Shown here: piece after piece, positions 7,760-16,126 of the stretch | Numbering within the stretch: the stretch's first letter is position 1 | How the letters are laid out: each line of letters begins with the position of its first letter | Origin: Rhodocyclales bacterium | GTDB lineage: Bacteria; Pseudomonadota; Gammaproteobacteria; Burkholderiales; Rhodocyclaceae | Direction: 5' to 3' | Length of the DNA: 36,997 nt | Assembly (NCBI GenBank): GCA_021413665.1 | Contig: JAIOPW010000032.1 | Location: forward strand, 1-36,997 | Translations under genes and position numbers: made by a program | The notes under the pieces: generated by a model | Told to the model about the DNA's origin: nothing | Seen by the model: only the letters and a program-made list of their open reading frames with translations | The model's database searches: none

Positions 7760-8637
7760 GTGTTCTCCGTCTTCTGTTCCAGTTTGCTTTCCAGATTGCG
7801 CACCAGCACCAGCGCCTCGCCGTCGCAGACCACGCGACCGTCGGCGGCGCAGACCCGGGTGGCGAGGTTGACCAGTTCCTTTCCGGCCCGCAGGCGCGTG
7901 ATCGTCACCGTCGCCGTCAGCGCCTCGCCGGGATGGGCGGCCGAGGGATAGCGCAGGGACTGCTTCATCCACCCGGTGCCGCGCCCCGGCAGGCGCGTGC
8001 CGAGCAGGTCGGAGAACATGCCGGCGAGCAAGGGCCAGGGCACGATGCGGCGCTTGAAGCCGCGCGCCCTGGCTTCAAGGTCGTCGCGGAAGATCGGATT
8101 GCGATCGCCGGTGAGGTCGCCGTATTCGTCGAGGTCGGCGGTGGCGAAGGTGCGCGTGGTGCTGGCGCTCATGCCGGGACGCAGGCCATAGAGTTCGGCA
8201 TCACCCTCTTCGGTCGAATGCGGCGCCGGTGCCACGCCCGGCAGGGGTGCGGAGGGCGCGACCACGCGGCAGCGGCCGGTTGCGGTTGGAACCGCCGTGC
8301 CGCCAGCACCGACTTTCGATACGTCGGTAGCGATGTCCAGCATTCCCTCGGCATCCGCTTCCAGCTCCAGATTGACATCGAGACGATCGCCGACATAGGT
8401 CGCGCTGGGAAACATCAGCGTCTGTTCGAGTTGCACGACGCCGGGGCCGACCTGTTCCGTCAACGCCTTGCAGATGCAACTGTAGAGCATCATGCCGTGG
8501 GCCACGGTGGCGCCGAAATGGCTCTTGGCGGCGAAGTCCGGATCGCAATGGATCGGATTGTCATCGTGGCTGAGTCGCGCGAAGCGGTCGAAATCGGTTT
8601 GCAACAGGACGCGCTGGGTGGTGCTGGGCAGTGTCAT
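7756..8637 (-). CDS. Tandem hot-dog (MaoC-like) acyl-CoA hydratase/dehydratase
   Basis: A 293-residue protein made of two MaoC-like hot-dog halves. The N-terminal half has the hydratase-2 motif LSHDDNPIH (Asp25, Asn27, His30) and FGATVAHGMM. The C-terminal half has LTGDRNPIF (Asp178, Asn180), where the motif His is replaced by Phe183. The family adds water to trans-2-enoyl-CoA giving (R)-3-hydroxyacyl-CoA, or the reverse. In eukaryotic hydratase 2 enzymes one half is catalytic and the other shapes the acyl pocket; here the N-terminal half appears to be the active one. The start ATG at 8637 has an excellent ribosome site (GGAGG, 6-base spacing) and overlaps the TGA of the ligase gene; the stop overlaps the start of the KAS III-like gene. 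No ketoreductase neighbour is present. Confidence 0.82.
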   Translation of the reverse strand: MTLPSTTQRVLLQTDFDRFARLSHDDNPIHCDPDFAAKSHFGATVAHGMMLYSCICKALTEQVGPGVVQLEQTLMFPSATYVGDRLDVNLELEADAEGMLDIATDVSKVGAGGTAVPTATGRCRVVAPSAPLPGVAPAPHSTEEGDAELYGLRPGMSASTTRTFATADLDEYGDLTGDRNPIFRDDLEARARGFKRRIVPWPLLAGMFSDLLGTRLPGRGTGWMKQSLRYPSAAHPGEALTATVTITRLRAGKELVNLATRVCAADGRVVCDGEALVLVRNLESKLEQKTENT

Positions 8638-10160
8638 GCCTTGCCTCCGAAATCGGCCCGCAGCTTCGGCTTGTCCACTTTGCCGGCGGCATTGCGCGCC
8701 AGCGCCGCAACGAACTGCACCTGCTTGGGCGCCTTGAAGCCGGCCAGCTTCTGCTTGCAGTAGGCGATGACCTGCTCCTCGCTGACCTGCGCACCGGGCT
8801 TCAGGGCAACGATGGCCTTGCCGACTTCGCCCCACTTGGCGTCATGGATGCCGATCACGGCGGCCTCGGCCACGCCCTCGATCTGGAAGATCACGTTCTC
8901 CACTTCTGCCGGATAAACATTCTCGCCGCCCGAGATGTACATGTCCTTGGAGCGGTCAACGACGTAGAAATCGCCGTCGTCGTCGAAGTAAACGATGTCG
9001 CCGGTGCACAGCCAGCCGCCCTCGTAGGACTTGGCGGTGGCCTGCGGGTTGTTCCAGTAGCCCGGGGTGATGGCCGGGCCGCGCAGCAGCATCTCGCCGC
9101 GCTGGTTGGCACCCAGCCGCTGCCGGGTCTGCGCATCGACCACCTTGGCCTCGACGAACATCACCGGCTTGCCGACCGTGCCCACTTTGCGACGTGCCGT
9201 GTCCTCGTCGGTGAGGAAGACCGTGGGCCCGGTCTCGGTCATGCCGAAGCCGAAGCAGATGGTGACGCCCTTTGCCAGGTACTGTTCGAGCAGCACCCTG
9301 GGCACCGGCGCACCGCCGGCCGCCCAACTGCGCACCCGCGAAAAGTCGGCGCTGGCGAAACGGGGATGCTGGCTGAGGAACAGGTAGATGGCGGGCACGC
9401 CGAACATTACCGTGGCCTCCTTCTCCAGCAGTTCCATGGTCTTGTCGACGTCGAACTGGCGCATGATCAGCGTCGTGGCGCCGAGCATCAGCAGGCAGTT
9501 CATGTAGAGGTTGAGACCCCCGGTGTGGAAATAGGGCAGCACCGAGAGCATCACGTCGTCGCGGCGCAAGCTGGCATGGATGGTGTTGGTGAGCGTGTTG
9601 GTGACGTTCATGCCCCAGGTCTGCGGCACGCCCTTGGGCTTGCCCGTGCTGCCGGCGGTGTAGAGCAGGTACCAGACGTCGTTGTGCTCGCGCCAGGGCA
9701 TTTCGATGGTGGCGCCGGACATTTCGGCCAGCGCGCTTTCGTAGCCGGCGACCTGCGGCCGCGCGGCGCCGGTCACCATGCGATGCTTGATCTTGCAGGC
9801 ATCGACCAGGGCACTCCCCGCGGCGTCGAACTCCTCTCCCCAGACCAGCGCCGTCGGCGCCGCATCCCCGAGCACGCCCTTGAGTTCGTCCACCGACAGC
9901 CGCCAGTTGAGGCAGATCACCACCGCGCCGATCTTGCCGCAACCGTAGAGCATCTCGACATAGTCGGACGAACTGTGTGCCAGCAGGGCCACGCGGTCGC
10001 CGGGTTTGACCTGCCAGCGATCCCGCAGGAACTCGGCGAAGCGGCTGGCCCTTTCGTTGAGCTGGGCATAGCTGACGCGACGCCCGGTATGGAGGTCGAC
10101 CAGTGCGGTCTTGGCGGGGAACTGGCGTGCGTGCTTGGCGAGGTAATCAGGAACTTGCAT
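8634..10160 (-). CDS. Acyl-CoA synthetase (AMP-forming), FadD/4-coumarate-CoA-ligase type
   Basis: A 508-residue ANL-superfamily ligase that activates a carboxylic acid to its CoA thioester via an acyl-adenylate. Motifs in order: phosphate loop YTAGSTGKPKG (167-177), GFGMTET (304-310), TGD with the ribose-binding Asp (Asp388), hinge DRSKDMYISGGENVYPAEVE (402-421), and the C-terminal catalytic lysine in AAGKVDKPKL (Lys494). Length is usual for medium-chain/aromatic acid ligases. Substrate cannot be predicted; the neighbouring Liv-type importer suggests an externally supplied organic acid. A strong ribosome site GGAGGACACA precedes the ATG. Its TGA overlaps the downstream hot-dog gene (ATGA), and the crotonase gene lies 18 bases upstream. 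Confidence 0.9.
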   Translation of the reverse strand: MQVPDYLAKHARQFPAKTALVDLHTGRRVSYAQLNERASRFAEFLRDRWQVKPGDRVALLAHSSSDYVEMLYGCGKIGAVVICLNWRLSVDELKGVLGDAAPTALVWGEEFDAAGSALVDACKIKHRMVTGAARPQVAGYESALAEMSGATIEMPWREHNDVWYLLYTAGSTGKPKGVPQTWGMNVTNTLTNTIHASLRRDDVMLSVLPYFHTGGLNLYMNCLLMLGATTLIMRQFDVDKTMELLEKEATVMFGVPAIYLFLSQHPRFASADFSRVRSWAAGGAPVPRVLLEQYLAKGVTICFGFGMTETGPTVFLTDEDTARRKVGTVGKPVMFVEAKVVDAQTRQRLGANQRGEMLLRGPAITPGYWNNPQATAKSYEGGWLCTGDIVYFDDDGDFYVVDRSKDMYISGGENVYPAEVENVIFQIEGVAEAAVIGIHDAKWGEVGKAIVALKPGAQVSEEQVIAYCKQKLAGFKAPKQVQFVAALARNAAGKVDKPKLRADFGGKA

Positions 10161-10178
10161 TGTGTCCTCCTGTTCTTC

Positions 10179-10970
10179 CTAGGGTTCCGGTGAATCGGGA
10201 TAGTCCTTGAACCGGCTCAGGAAATCATCGACGCCGGCCTGCGCCTGAGGTGTGGCTATGAGTTCGAGGAAGCGGCAGCGCTCGGCCTCGAGGTCGGCGG
10301 CCAGGCGCTCACGATCCCTGCGCAACAAGGTTTTCACGGCACGCATGGTGCCGGCGGGATAGGCGGCGATCTTGCGCGCGGCGGCGGCGGCGGCCTCCTG
10401 CAATTCCCCGGCCGCAACCACTTCGTTGGCCAGGCCCCAGGCAACCGCCTCCGCGGCCCGGATGGTGCGATTGAGCAGCAAGGCGGAAGCCGCCCGGCGC
10501 TGTCCGGCGAGGCGGCCGACCAGCGCGGTCCAGCCGCCGTCGGGGCCGAAACCGGCCGTGGCGTAATGGGCCTTGAAAGCAGCCTCCGGGGCAAGGTAGG
10601 CCAGGTCGGCGGCCAGCACCAGGCCGATCGAGCCGCCCGTAACGACGCCATGCACGGCGGCCACCACGGGCTGCGGCAGGTCGATCAGCGCCAGGATCGC
10701 CTCGTTCAGCTTGCCGACCAGGCGCGAGGAATAGGCCAGCAGATCGCTCTGCCGCTCGCGCTGGAAACGCCTCATGTCGCCACCGATGGAAAACGCCGGT
10801 CCATCGGCGGCGAGCACCACCGCGGCACAATCGGGGGACTGCCCGACTTCACGCAAGGCGGCGAGAAAATCGCCCAGCAGTTCCGGCACCAGTGCGTTGC
10901 GCATGCCAGAACGCGCAAGCACCACGCGCGCCACGCCAGCCCCGAGGGGCTCGATGCGAACCAGGCTCAT
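10179..10970 (-). CDS. Crotonase-family protein (enoyl-CoA hydratase/isomerase), lacking both hydratase glutamates
   Basis: A 263-residue crotonase-fold acyl-CoA enzyme. Oxyanion-hole segments are visible: FSIGGDMRRF (60-69) and VHGVVTGGSIG (106-116). Aligned by eye to rat enoyl-CoA hydratase, Glu144 falls on Gly116 and Glu164 on Tyr136. The GFGPDGGW segment (140-147) instead places Asp144 where PaaG-type delta3,delta2-enoyl-CoA isomerases keep their catalytic Asp. It is therefore more likely an isomerase, or another crotonase reaction, than a hydratase. That would leave hydration to the adjacent hot-dog protein. It sits between the CoA-transferase (47 bases upstream) and ligase genes in the same operon. 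The start ATG at 10970 has only a weak ribosome site. Confidence 0.85.
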   Translation of the reverse strand: MSLVRIEPLGAGVARVVLARSGMRNALVPELLGDFLAALREVGQSPDCAAVVLAADGPAFSIGGDMRRFQRERQSDLLAYSSRLVGKLNEAILALIDLPQPVVAAVHGVVTGGSIGLVLAADLAYLAPEAAFKAHYATAGFGPDGGWTALVGRLAGQRRAASALLLNRTIRAAEAVAWGLANEVVAAGELQEAAAAAARKIAAYPAGTMRAVKTLLRRDRERLAADLEAERCRFLELIATPQAQAGVDDFLSRFKDYPDSPEP

Positions 10971-11017
10971 GGGTGCTCGCCCGTGGCAACGAAGAGGGTC
11001 ACGACACGCCCCGCACG

Positions 11018-12349
11018 CTAGATGTAGCCGAGTTTCTCCGCCTCTTCCTGGAGGCCGGCGCGGAAATCCGGATGCGCAATCGATATGAGTCGCCGCGCCC
11101 GCTCGTTCACGGGCGCACCCCGCAGGCGCACGGCGCCGAACTCCGTCACCACAAAGTCAACATTGGCCCGGTGCAGCGTAACCGCCGCTCCGGGGGCGAG
11201 CATGGGCGCAATTTTGGACACTGTCTTGCGCGTCCCGTCGGCCTGCTTTACGTCGGCGGTCGAGTAGAGGGCGATGAAGGACTTGCCGCCCTCCGACATC
11301 TGGGCGCCGAGCGCGGTGTCCGACTGGCCGCCGGTACCGGAATACTGGCGATGGCCGATGGACTCGGAACACACCTGCCCGGTCAGGTCCACCTCCAGCG
11401 TGGTGTTGATCGACACCTGCTTGCTGTTGTGGGCGATGACGTAGGGGTTGTTGACCCAGGAGCCGCGCATCAGCGCCAGCCCGGGATTGCGGTCGAGGAA
11501 ATCATAGAGTTTCTTGGTGCCCAAGGCGAAGGCGGCCACCATCTTGCCGCGCATGAGGCCCTTGTCGAGGCTGCGGGGAGAACGCGTCACGACGCCGGCC
11601 TCGAAGAGGTCCACCATGCCGTCGGTCAACATCTCGGTGTGGATCGCCAGGTCCTTTTTCCGCAGCAATTCGCCGGCCACGGCGTTGGGTATGCCGCCGA
11701 TGCCGAGTTGCATGGTCGAGCCATCCTCGATGTATTCGGCGATGAAACCGCCGATCTTTCGATCGCGGGCCTCGGTTTCCGGCGCAGGCAACTCGAAGGG
11801 AGCCGACGAATGCTCGACCAGGTAGTCGACCTGATCAAGGTGGATCACGGTGTCGCCCCAGATGTAGGGCACCTGGTCGTTGATTTCAAGGATCACGAGG
11901 TCCGCCGCTTCCATCAGTTCCCGTTCGTAGACGACCGAGAAGGCGAGGGAAACGTAACCAAAACGGTCGGGCGGCGTACAGGAGCCGATGAATACCGTGG
12001 GCTTGCGGAACAGGATCCGGTCCATGGCCGCCGAATGCAGGTGGTTGGGCACGTATGTGGAGGTATGCGCCTCCGCCGCCGCCTTGCGGATGTTGGCGGA
12101 ATAGAACCATGCATGATGTTCGATATGACCCTGCATCGCCGGATCCATGAACCACTTGAAGGGGCGCATCGGCAGGCAGGTGGACACGGCGACGTTGCGA
12201 ACCCGGCCGGCAATGGTATGCAATTGGTCCAGCAAGCCGTTCGGCTCGGCGGCGCCGAGCGCGCTGACGATGCAATCGTCGGTCTTGATCTTGGCCAGCG
12301 CCTCTTCGACGCTGATCAGCTTGTGTTTGTAGCCGTAGCCCGCACTCAT
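11018..12349 (-). CDS. Acetyl-CoA hydrolase/transferase family, 4-hydroxybutyrate CoA-transferase-like
   Basis: A 443-residue CoA-transferase of the acetyl-CoA hydrolase/4-hydroxybutyrate CoA-transferase (Cat1/AbfT) family, which moves CoA between carboxylic acids through a glutamyl-CoA thioester. Visible family segments are FIGSCTPPDRFGYVS (near 115), the glycine-rich QLGIGGIPNAVAGEL (near 215), the C-terminal domain segment SGTGGQSDTALGAQMSEGGK, and APGAAVTLHRANVDFVVTEFG near 390. The start ATG at 12349 has an ideal ribosome site (GAAGGAG, 4-base spacing); the open frame extends slightly upstream but without a signal. A hairpin lies between it and livM upstream. Together with the ligase it gives two routes to activate or recycle a CoA thioester in this operon. 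The exact donor and acceptor acids are unknown. Confidence 0.87.
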   Translation of the reverse strand: MSAGYGYKHKLISVEEALAKIKTDDCIVSALGAAEPNGLLDQLHTIAGRVRNVAVSTCLPMRPFKWFMDPAMQGHIEHHAWFYSANIRKAAAEAHTSTYVPNHLHSAAMDRILFRKPTVFIGSCTPPDRFGYVSLAFSVVYERELMEAADLVILEINDQVPYIWGDTVIHLDQVDYLVEHSSAPFELPAPETEARDRKIGGFIAEYIEDGSTMQLGIGGIPNAVAGELLRKKDLAIHTEMLTDGMVDLFEAGVVTRSPRSLDKGLMRGKMVAAFALGTKKLYDFLDRNPGLALMRGSWVNNPYVIAHNSKQVSINTTLEVDLTGQVCSESIGHRQYSGTGGQSDTALGAQMSEGGKSFIALYSTADVKQADGTRKTVSKIAPMLAPGAAVTLHRANVDFVVTEFGAVRLRGAPVNERARRLISIAHPDFRAGLQEEAEKLGYI

Positions 12350-12394
12350 GATGCTCCTTCTGCGAATGGTACCCACCGGCGCGGGAGTCGCCAG

Positions 12395-12422
12395 CCTGAG
12401 GCAGGCCCCGCCCGGCCTCAGG
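12395..12422 (-). other. Intercistronic hairpin overlapping the livM stop codon
   Basis: Perfect 8-bp inverted repeat CCTGAGGC (12395-12402) / GCCTCAGG (12415-12422) with a 12-base GC-rich loop. The stop codon of livM (12418-12420) lies in one arm. On the minus strand no T run follows, so this is more likely an mRNA-stability or processing element separating transporter and enzyme genes than an intrinsic terminator. Confidence 0.5.
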
Positions 12423-13500
12423 CGGAGCGGCGAGTCTTTGCCAGTGCTCCCGCGCGAAGTTTCCCGACAATGCCGAACGGGAAGAAGTAAACCGACAATA
12501 CGAAAAGCAGGCCGAGCCAGAACAGCCAGCGGTCCGGATGGAACAGCGCACCGATCACCGGAAGGCTGTCAATATTCCCTTGCGCCAGCTTGAGCAGATC
12601 CTGCAGGTAGCCCTGGGCAATGTTGAACAGGGTCGAGCCAACCACCGCGCCGTAGAGCGTCCCCATGCCGCCGATGACGACGATCAGCAGCACGTCGATC
12701 ATGATGTCGAAGGACAGCGTGGTGCCCGGACCGTTGTACCGCAGCCACAGCGCGTAGAGGACGCCTGCCAGGGTCGCGAACACGGCCGCCAGCACGGAGG
12801 ACAGGCTGCGGTAGGTGACGTTGCGGTAGCCGATGGCCTCGCTGCGGAAATCATTGTCGCGAATCGCCATCAGGACGCGGCCGAACGGCGAATTGACGAT
12901 GCGCAACATGAGCAGGAAGAGGCCGCCAGAAATCAGCACGACCATGTAATAGGCGATCAGCTTGCCGTCGAGATTGGCACCAAGGAACTTTTCGTCGGAC
13001 AGGGAGAAGGCCGGGGAGATGAGTTCCGGGACCTTGAAATTCAGGCCATCCTCGCCGCCGGTCCAGTCTGAAAATTGCGAAGCCATGGTCATGAAGGCAG
13101 CCGCGACGGCGAGCGTGATCATGGCGAAAAAGATCGCCCGCACCCGCAGGGAAAACAGGCTGATGCCCAGCGCCAGAACCGTCGACAGTATTAGCGCCGC
13201 CAGGGTGCCGGCCGCCACTGCGGTCCAGGTCGGGCCCATTTGCGTGGACGCAATGCCGATACCGTAGGCACCGATGCCGAAGAACATGGTGTGGGCAAAG
13301 GAAACGATGCCGGTGTAACCCAGCATCAGGTCATAGCTCGCCGCCAGCACAATGAACACCGCGATCTTGGCGCCGACATTGAGGGAACGCGCGCCGGGAA
13401 AGACAAAGGGAGTCGCCAGCAGGCCGACGATGATGATGAGCAATATCGCTGCCAGCAGCTTGCTGCGCGGCAGGTCGCGAGAGAGCATATTGTTCAGCAT
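12418..13500 (-). CDS. livM: Branched-chain amino-acid-type ABC transporter permease LivM
   Basis: A 360-residue integral membrane permease of the Liv (HAAT) ABC family, with about nine hydrophobic segments beginning LLAAILLIIIVGLLATPFV. The family signature lies in AASYDLMLGYTGIVSFAHTMFFGIGAYG (about 53-80) and the ATPase-coupling region in NSPFGRVLMAIRDNDFRSEAIG. Start ATG at 13500 follows AGGGACGGAC; a second ATG four codons on is possible. It pairs with LivH to form the inner-membrane channel, powered by LivF and LivG and fed by LivK. In acid-degrading betaproteobacteria such systems also import aromatic or dicarboxylic acids, so the link with the downstream CoA enzymes suggests uptake of their substrate. 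Confidence 0.92.
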   Translation of the reverse strand: MLNNMLSRDLPRSKLLAAILLIIIVGLLATPFVFPGARSLNVGAKIAVFIVLAASYDLMLGYTGIVSFAHTMFFGIGAYGIGIASTQMGPTWTAVAAGTLAALILSTVLALGISLFSLRVRAIFFAMITLAVAAAFMTMASQFSDWTGGEDGLNFKVPELISPAFSLSDEKFLGANLDGKLIAYYMVVLISGGLFLLMLRIVNSPFGRVLMAIRDNDFRSEAIGYRNVTYRSLSSVLAAVFATLAGVLYALWLRYNGPGTTLSFDIMIDVLLIVVIGGMGTLYGAVVGSTLFNIAQGYLQDLLKLAQGNIDSLPVIGALFHPDRWLFWLGLLFVLSVYFFPFGIVGKLRAGALAKTRRSA

Positions 13501-13508
13501 GTCCGTCC

Positions 13509-14534
13509 CTACCGCTTCGCCACGGGGAACAACCCCTGTGGTCGCCAGAGCAGGATCAGCACCATCAGCAGGATGCTGGAAAACAGGTTCACCTTCGGCG
13601 CGACGAAGCCGATGTAATTGGAGGCCAGGCCGACCAGCAGCGCGCCGACGAAGCAGCCACCGACCGAGCCGAGGCCGCCGATGATGATGACGATGAAAAT
13701 CAGCACCATCATCTGCGCCCCGATCGCGGTGGTCACCAGTTCCTGATAAAGGCCGAACATGGTGCCGCCGAGGCCAGCGAGTGCCGAGCCCGCGGCAAAC
13801 ACGCCGATGAACAGGAAGCGCACCCGATAGCCCAGCGCCTCGACCATTTCACGATCCTGTACGCCGGCGCGGATCAGCAGGCCGAGCTTGGTGCGGTTGA
13901 GCAGGAGGAACATCGCGGCGAAGATGGCAAGTCCGAGGCATACCGCGAGCAGGCGGAACTTCTCGATTGCCACGTCGCCGAAAATGAAGGATCCCTGCAG
14001 GCTGGCCGGCCGCATCATCGGCCGTGCCTCCGGGCCCCACAACGCGAGGATCACCTGCTCGGCCACGATCATGCCGCCCATGGTGACCAGGATCTGCTTG
14101 AGGTGAAGGCCGTACACCGGCCGCACCATGACCCGCTCGAAGGCGATGCCGACAGTCCCGGCGACCACCGCCGCGGCAAGGCCGGCGCAGCCAATGGCCG
14201 CCAGGTTGAGTGCGAACGAAGAGCTGGCCGTCCAGCCGCCAAGCATGGAAATCGTTGTCACGCCGACAAAGGCGCCGAGCGCGACGAAGATGCCGTGCCC
14301 GAAGTTCATCACGTCCATCAGGCCGAACACCAGCGTGAGCCCCGATGCCACCAGGAAAATGATCAGGCCCATGGCGAGGCCGGCGATGGTCAGCGTCGCC
14401 CAGGTCGGGAAACTGCCGACCAGCGGCAGGGCGAGCAGGATCAGGATGGGCACCAGCAGGATAGGCAGCCAGTCGCGCGGCGCGGCCGGCAGGTCTTCTA
14501 CTTTGGCGGGGGCGATTGCGGCCGACATGCTCAT
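13509..14534 (-). CDS. livH: Branched-chain amino-acid-type ABC transporter permease LivH
   Basis: A 341-residue membrane permease, partner of LivM. The LivH hallmark GLTLVFGLMDVMNFGHG appears at about residues 75-91 and the coupling region near NRTKLGLLIRAGVQDREMVEALGYRV. The N-terminus is longer than the usual 290-310 residues, with a proline-rich lead and an extra hydrophobic stretch (WLPILLVPILILLALPLVG, about 22-40) before the conserved core. Start ATG at 14534 has AAGG with 6-base spacing; ATG at 14528 also fits. Eight bases separate it from livF upstream and eight from livM downstream. Confidence 0.92.
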   Translation of the reverse strand: MSMSAAIAPAKVEDLPAAPRDWLPILLVPILILLALPLVGSFPTWATLTIAGLAMGLIIFLVASGLTLVFGLMDVMNFGHGIFVALGAFVGVTTISMLGGWTASSSFALNLAAIGCAGLAAAVVAGTVGIAFERVMVRPVYGLHLKQILVTMGGMIVAEQVILALWGPEARPMMRPASLQGSFIFGDVAIEKFRLLAVCLGLAIFAAMFLLLNRTKLGLLIRAGVQDREMVEALGYRVRFLFIGVFAAGSALAGLGGTMFGLYQELVTTAIGAQMMVLIFIVIIIGGLGSVGGCFVGALLVGLASNYIGFVAPKVNLFSSILLMVLILLWRPQGLFPVAKR

Positions 14535-14542
14535 GATTGACC

Positions 14543-15280
14543 TTATTGGTGAGAGTCGAGCGACAGCCCGAGGAGGCGGGCCTGAAGTTCCGGGTCGGCC
14601 ACCAGGGCCGCCATCGTCCCGGCATGCACGACGCGGCCGTTGTCCATGACGGCAACCGTGTCGCCGAGCTTGCTGGCGAAATTGAAGTTCTGCTCGACCA
14701 GCAGGATGGTGACGCCCTCGTCGCGCAGCGCGCCGAACGCCACAATCAGGTTCTGGATGATGGCCGGGGCAAGACCCTTCGACGGCTCGTCGACCAGCAG
14801 CAGCCGGCGCGGCTCGACCATGGCGCGGGCGATCGACAGCATCTGTTTCTGGCCGCCGGAAAGCAGCCCGGCGCGCTGTAGCCAGAAGGTCTTGAGCGCC
14901 GGCATGAAGCCGAAAATCCAGTCCAGCCGGGCGGCATCGAGGGGCCCCTTGCGCGCCGCGAGGAACAAATTCTCGCGCACCGTAAGGTCGCTGAAGATGC
15001 CCATGTTCTCCGGCACGTAAGCAATGTCGAGGCGGGCCACGTCGGGCGTTGCGAACTCGGAGATATCGTTGCCATCGAAACGGATCGTCCCCGCCGATGC
15101 ATGCCAGAGGCCCATGACGGTGCGCAACGTAGTAGTCTTGCCGGCGCCGTTGCGGCCAAGCAGCATGGTGATGCCGCCTTTGGCAACGGCCAGATCGACA
15201 CCATGGAGGATGTGATACGGCCCGATGTGGGTGTGCACCCCGTCGAGAGCAAGGAGTGGCTGGACACTGGAATTCATCAT
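14543..15280 (-). CDS. livF: ABC transporter ATP-binding protein LivF
   Basis: A 245-residue ABC ATPase of the LivF class. Walker A is GRNGAGKTTTLR (about 43-54), the signature is LLSGGQKQMLSIARA (about 145), Walker B is RRLLLVDEPSKGLAP (about 160-174), and the H-loop region is TILLVEQNFNF. The LivF-type AYVPENMGIFSDLTVRENL is present. Start is taken at the first of two adjacent ATGs (15280), which overlaps the livG TGA as ATGA. It works with LivG as a heterodimer driving LivHM. Confidence 0.93.
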   Translation of the reverse strand: MMNSSVQPLLALDGVHTHIGPYHILHGVDLAVAKGGITMLLGRNGAGKTTTLRTVMGLWHASAGTIRFDGNDISEFATPDVARLDIAYVPENMGIFSDLTVRENLFLAARKGPLDAARLDWIFGFMPALKTFWLQRAGLLSGGQKQMLSIARAMVEPRRLLLVDEPSKGLAPAIIQNLIVAFGALRDEGVTILLVEQNFNFASKLGDTVAVMDNGRVVHAGTMAALVADPELQARLLGLSLDSHQ

Positions 15281-16074
15281 GCAGCCTCTGCGGATTTCGG
15301 TGCCACGCCCAGGTAGGCCTCCTGCACCACCGGCGATGCAATCACTTCGGCCGGTGCGCCGTCGGCGACCAGGGTGCCGTTGTGCAGCACGACGATGCGG
15401 TCGGCGAGTTCCCGCACCACGTCCATCTTGTGCTCGACCAGCAGGATGCACTTGTCTCCGCGGGCCTTGATGCGCTTGATCAGGTCGAGGATGACCGGCA
15501 CTTCGTCAACGCTCATGCCGGCGGTCGGTTCGTCGAACATGAACACTTCGGGTTCGAGGGCCAGCATCAGTCCGACTTCGAGCTTGCGCTGGTCGCCGTG
15601 TGGCAGGTTCATCGCCGGCAGGTCGCGTTGGTGTGCGAGGGCGACCTCTTCCAGAATCGCGTCGGCCTTTTCGATCAGGTCGCGGCGGCTGTCCCACAGG
15701 CTGAACAGCTTGATGCCGACCTCCGCGCGCGCCTGCACCGCGATGCGGACGTTCTCATGCACGGTAAGGAAGGGGAACAGGTTGGTGAGCTGAAACGCAC
15801 GGCCGATGCCGCGCCGTGTGCGCAAGGGTGCCGGCAGCCGCGAAATATCCTTGCCGAACAGGAAAACCGCGCCCGCCGTGGCCGGAATCTGCCCGGAAAC
15901 GAGGTTGAAATAGGTGGTCTTGCCGGCACCGTTGGGCCCGACGATGGCCGTCAGGGTCCCGCGCTGGAAGGCGCAGCTGACGCCATTGACGGCGACATGG
16001 CCGCCGAAACGCACCGTCAGGCCGCGCGTCTCCAGCACCGGAACGGCAGATGAGGACTCGCTCGCATTTGACAT
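15277..16074 (-). CDS. livG: ABC transporter ATP-binding protein LivG
   Basis: A 265-residue ABC ATPase of the LivG class, longer than LivF because of the insert typical of the class. Walker A is GPNGAGKTTYFNLVSG (about 48-63), the LivG-specific GIGRAFQLTNLFPFLTVHENV follows. The signature helix LPHGDQRKLEVGLMLAL departs from the usual LSGGQ but is the normal LivG form, and Walker B is VFMFDEPTAGMSVDE. Start ATG at 16074 gives the expected N-terminus before the beta strand VLETRGLTVRFGG; its ribosome site is weak. A 92-base spacer with a hairpin separates it from livK. The stop overlaps the livF start. Confidence 0.92.
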   Translation of the reverse strand: MSNASESSSAVPVLETRGLTVRFGGHVAVNGVSCAFQRGTLTAIVGPNGAGKTTYFNLVSGQIPATAGAVFLFGKDISRLPAPLRTRRGIGRAFQLTNLFPFLTVHENVRIAVQARAEVGIKLFSLWDSRRDLIEKADAILEEVALAHQRDLPAMNLPHGDQRKLEVGLMLALEPEVFMFDEPTAGMSVDEVPVILDLIKRIKARGDKCILLVEHKMDVVRELADRIVVLHNGTLVADGAPAEVIASPVVQEAYLGVAPKSAEAA

Positions 16075-16126
16075 GATGGGTGCAACCCTTCCCCGCGTTG
16101 GCAACCGCAACCCACGAAACTGTCGC

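Noticed and set aside
8631..10193. Plus-strand open frame of 520 codons opposite the acyl-CoA ligase
   Set aside because: Exactly antisense to a gene with all ANL ligase motifs; no recognisable protein features.
10892..12490. Plus-strand open frame of 532 codons opposite the CoA-transferase
   Set aside because: Antisense shadow; composition biased and no motifs.
14535..15341. Upstream extension of livH to 610 codons
   Set aside because: Lies in another frame of livF; the LivH start with a good ribosome site is at 14534.
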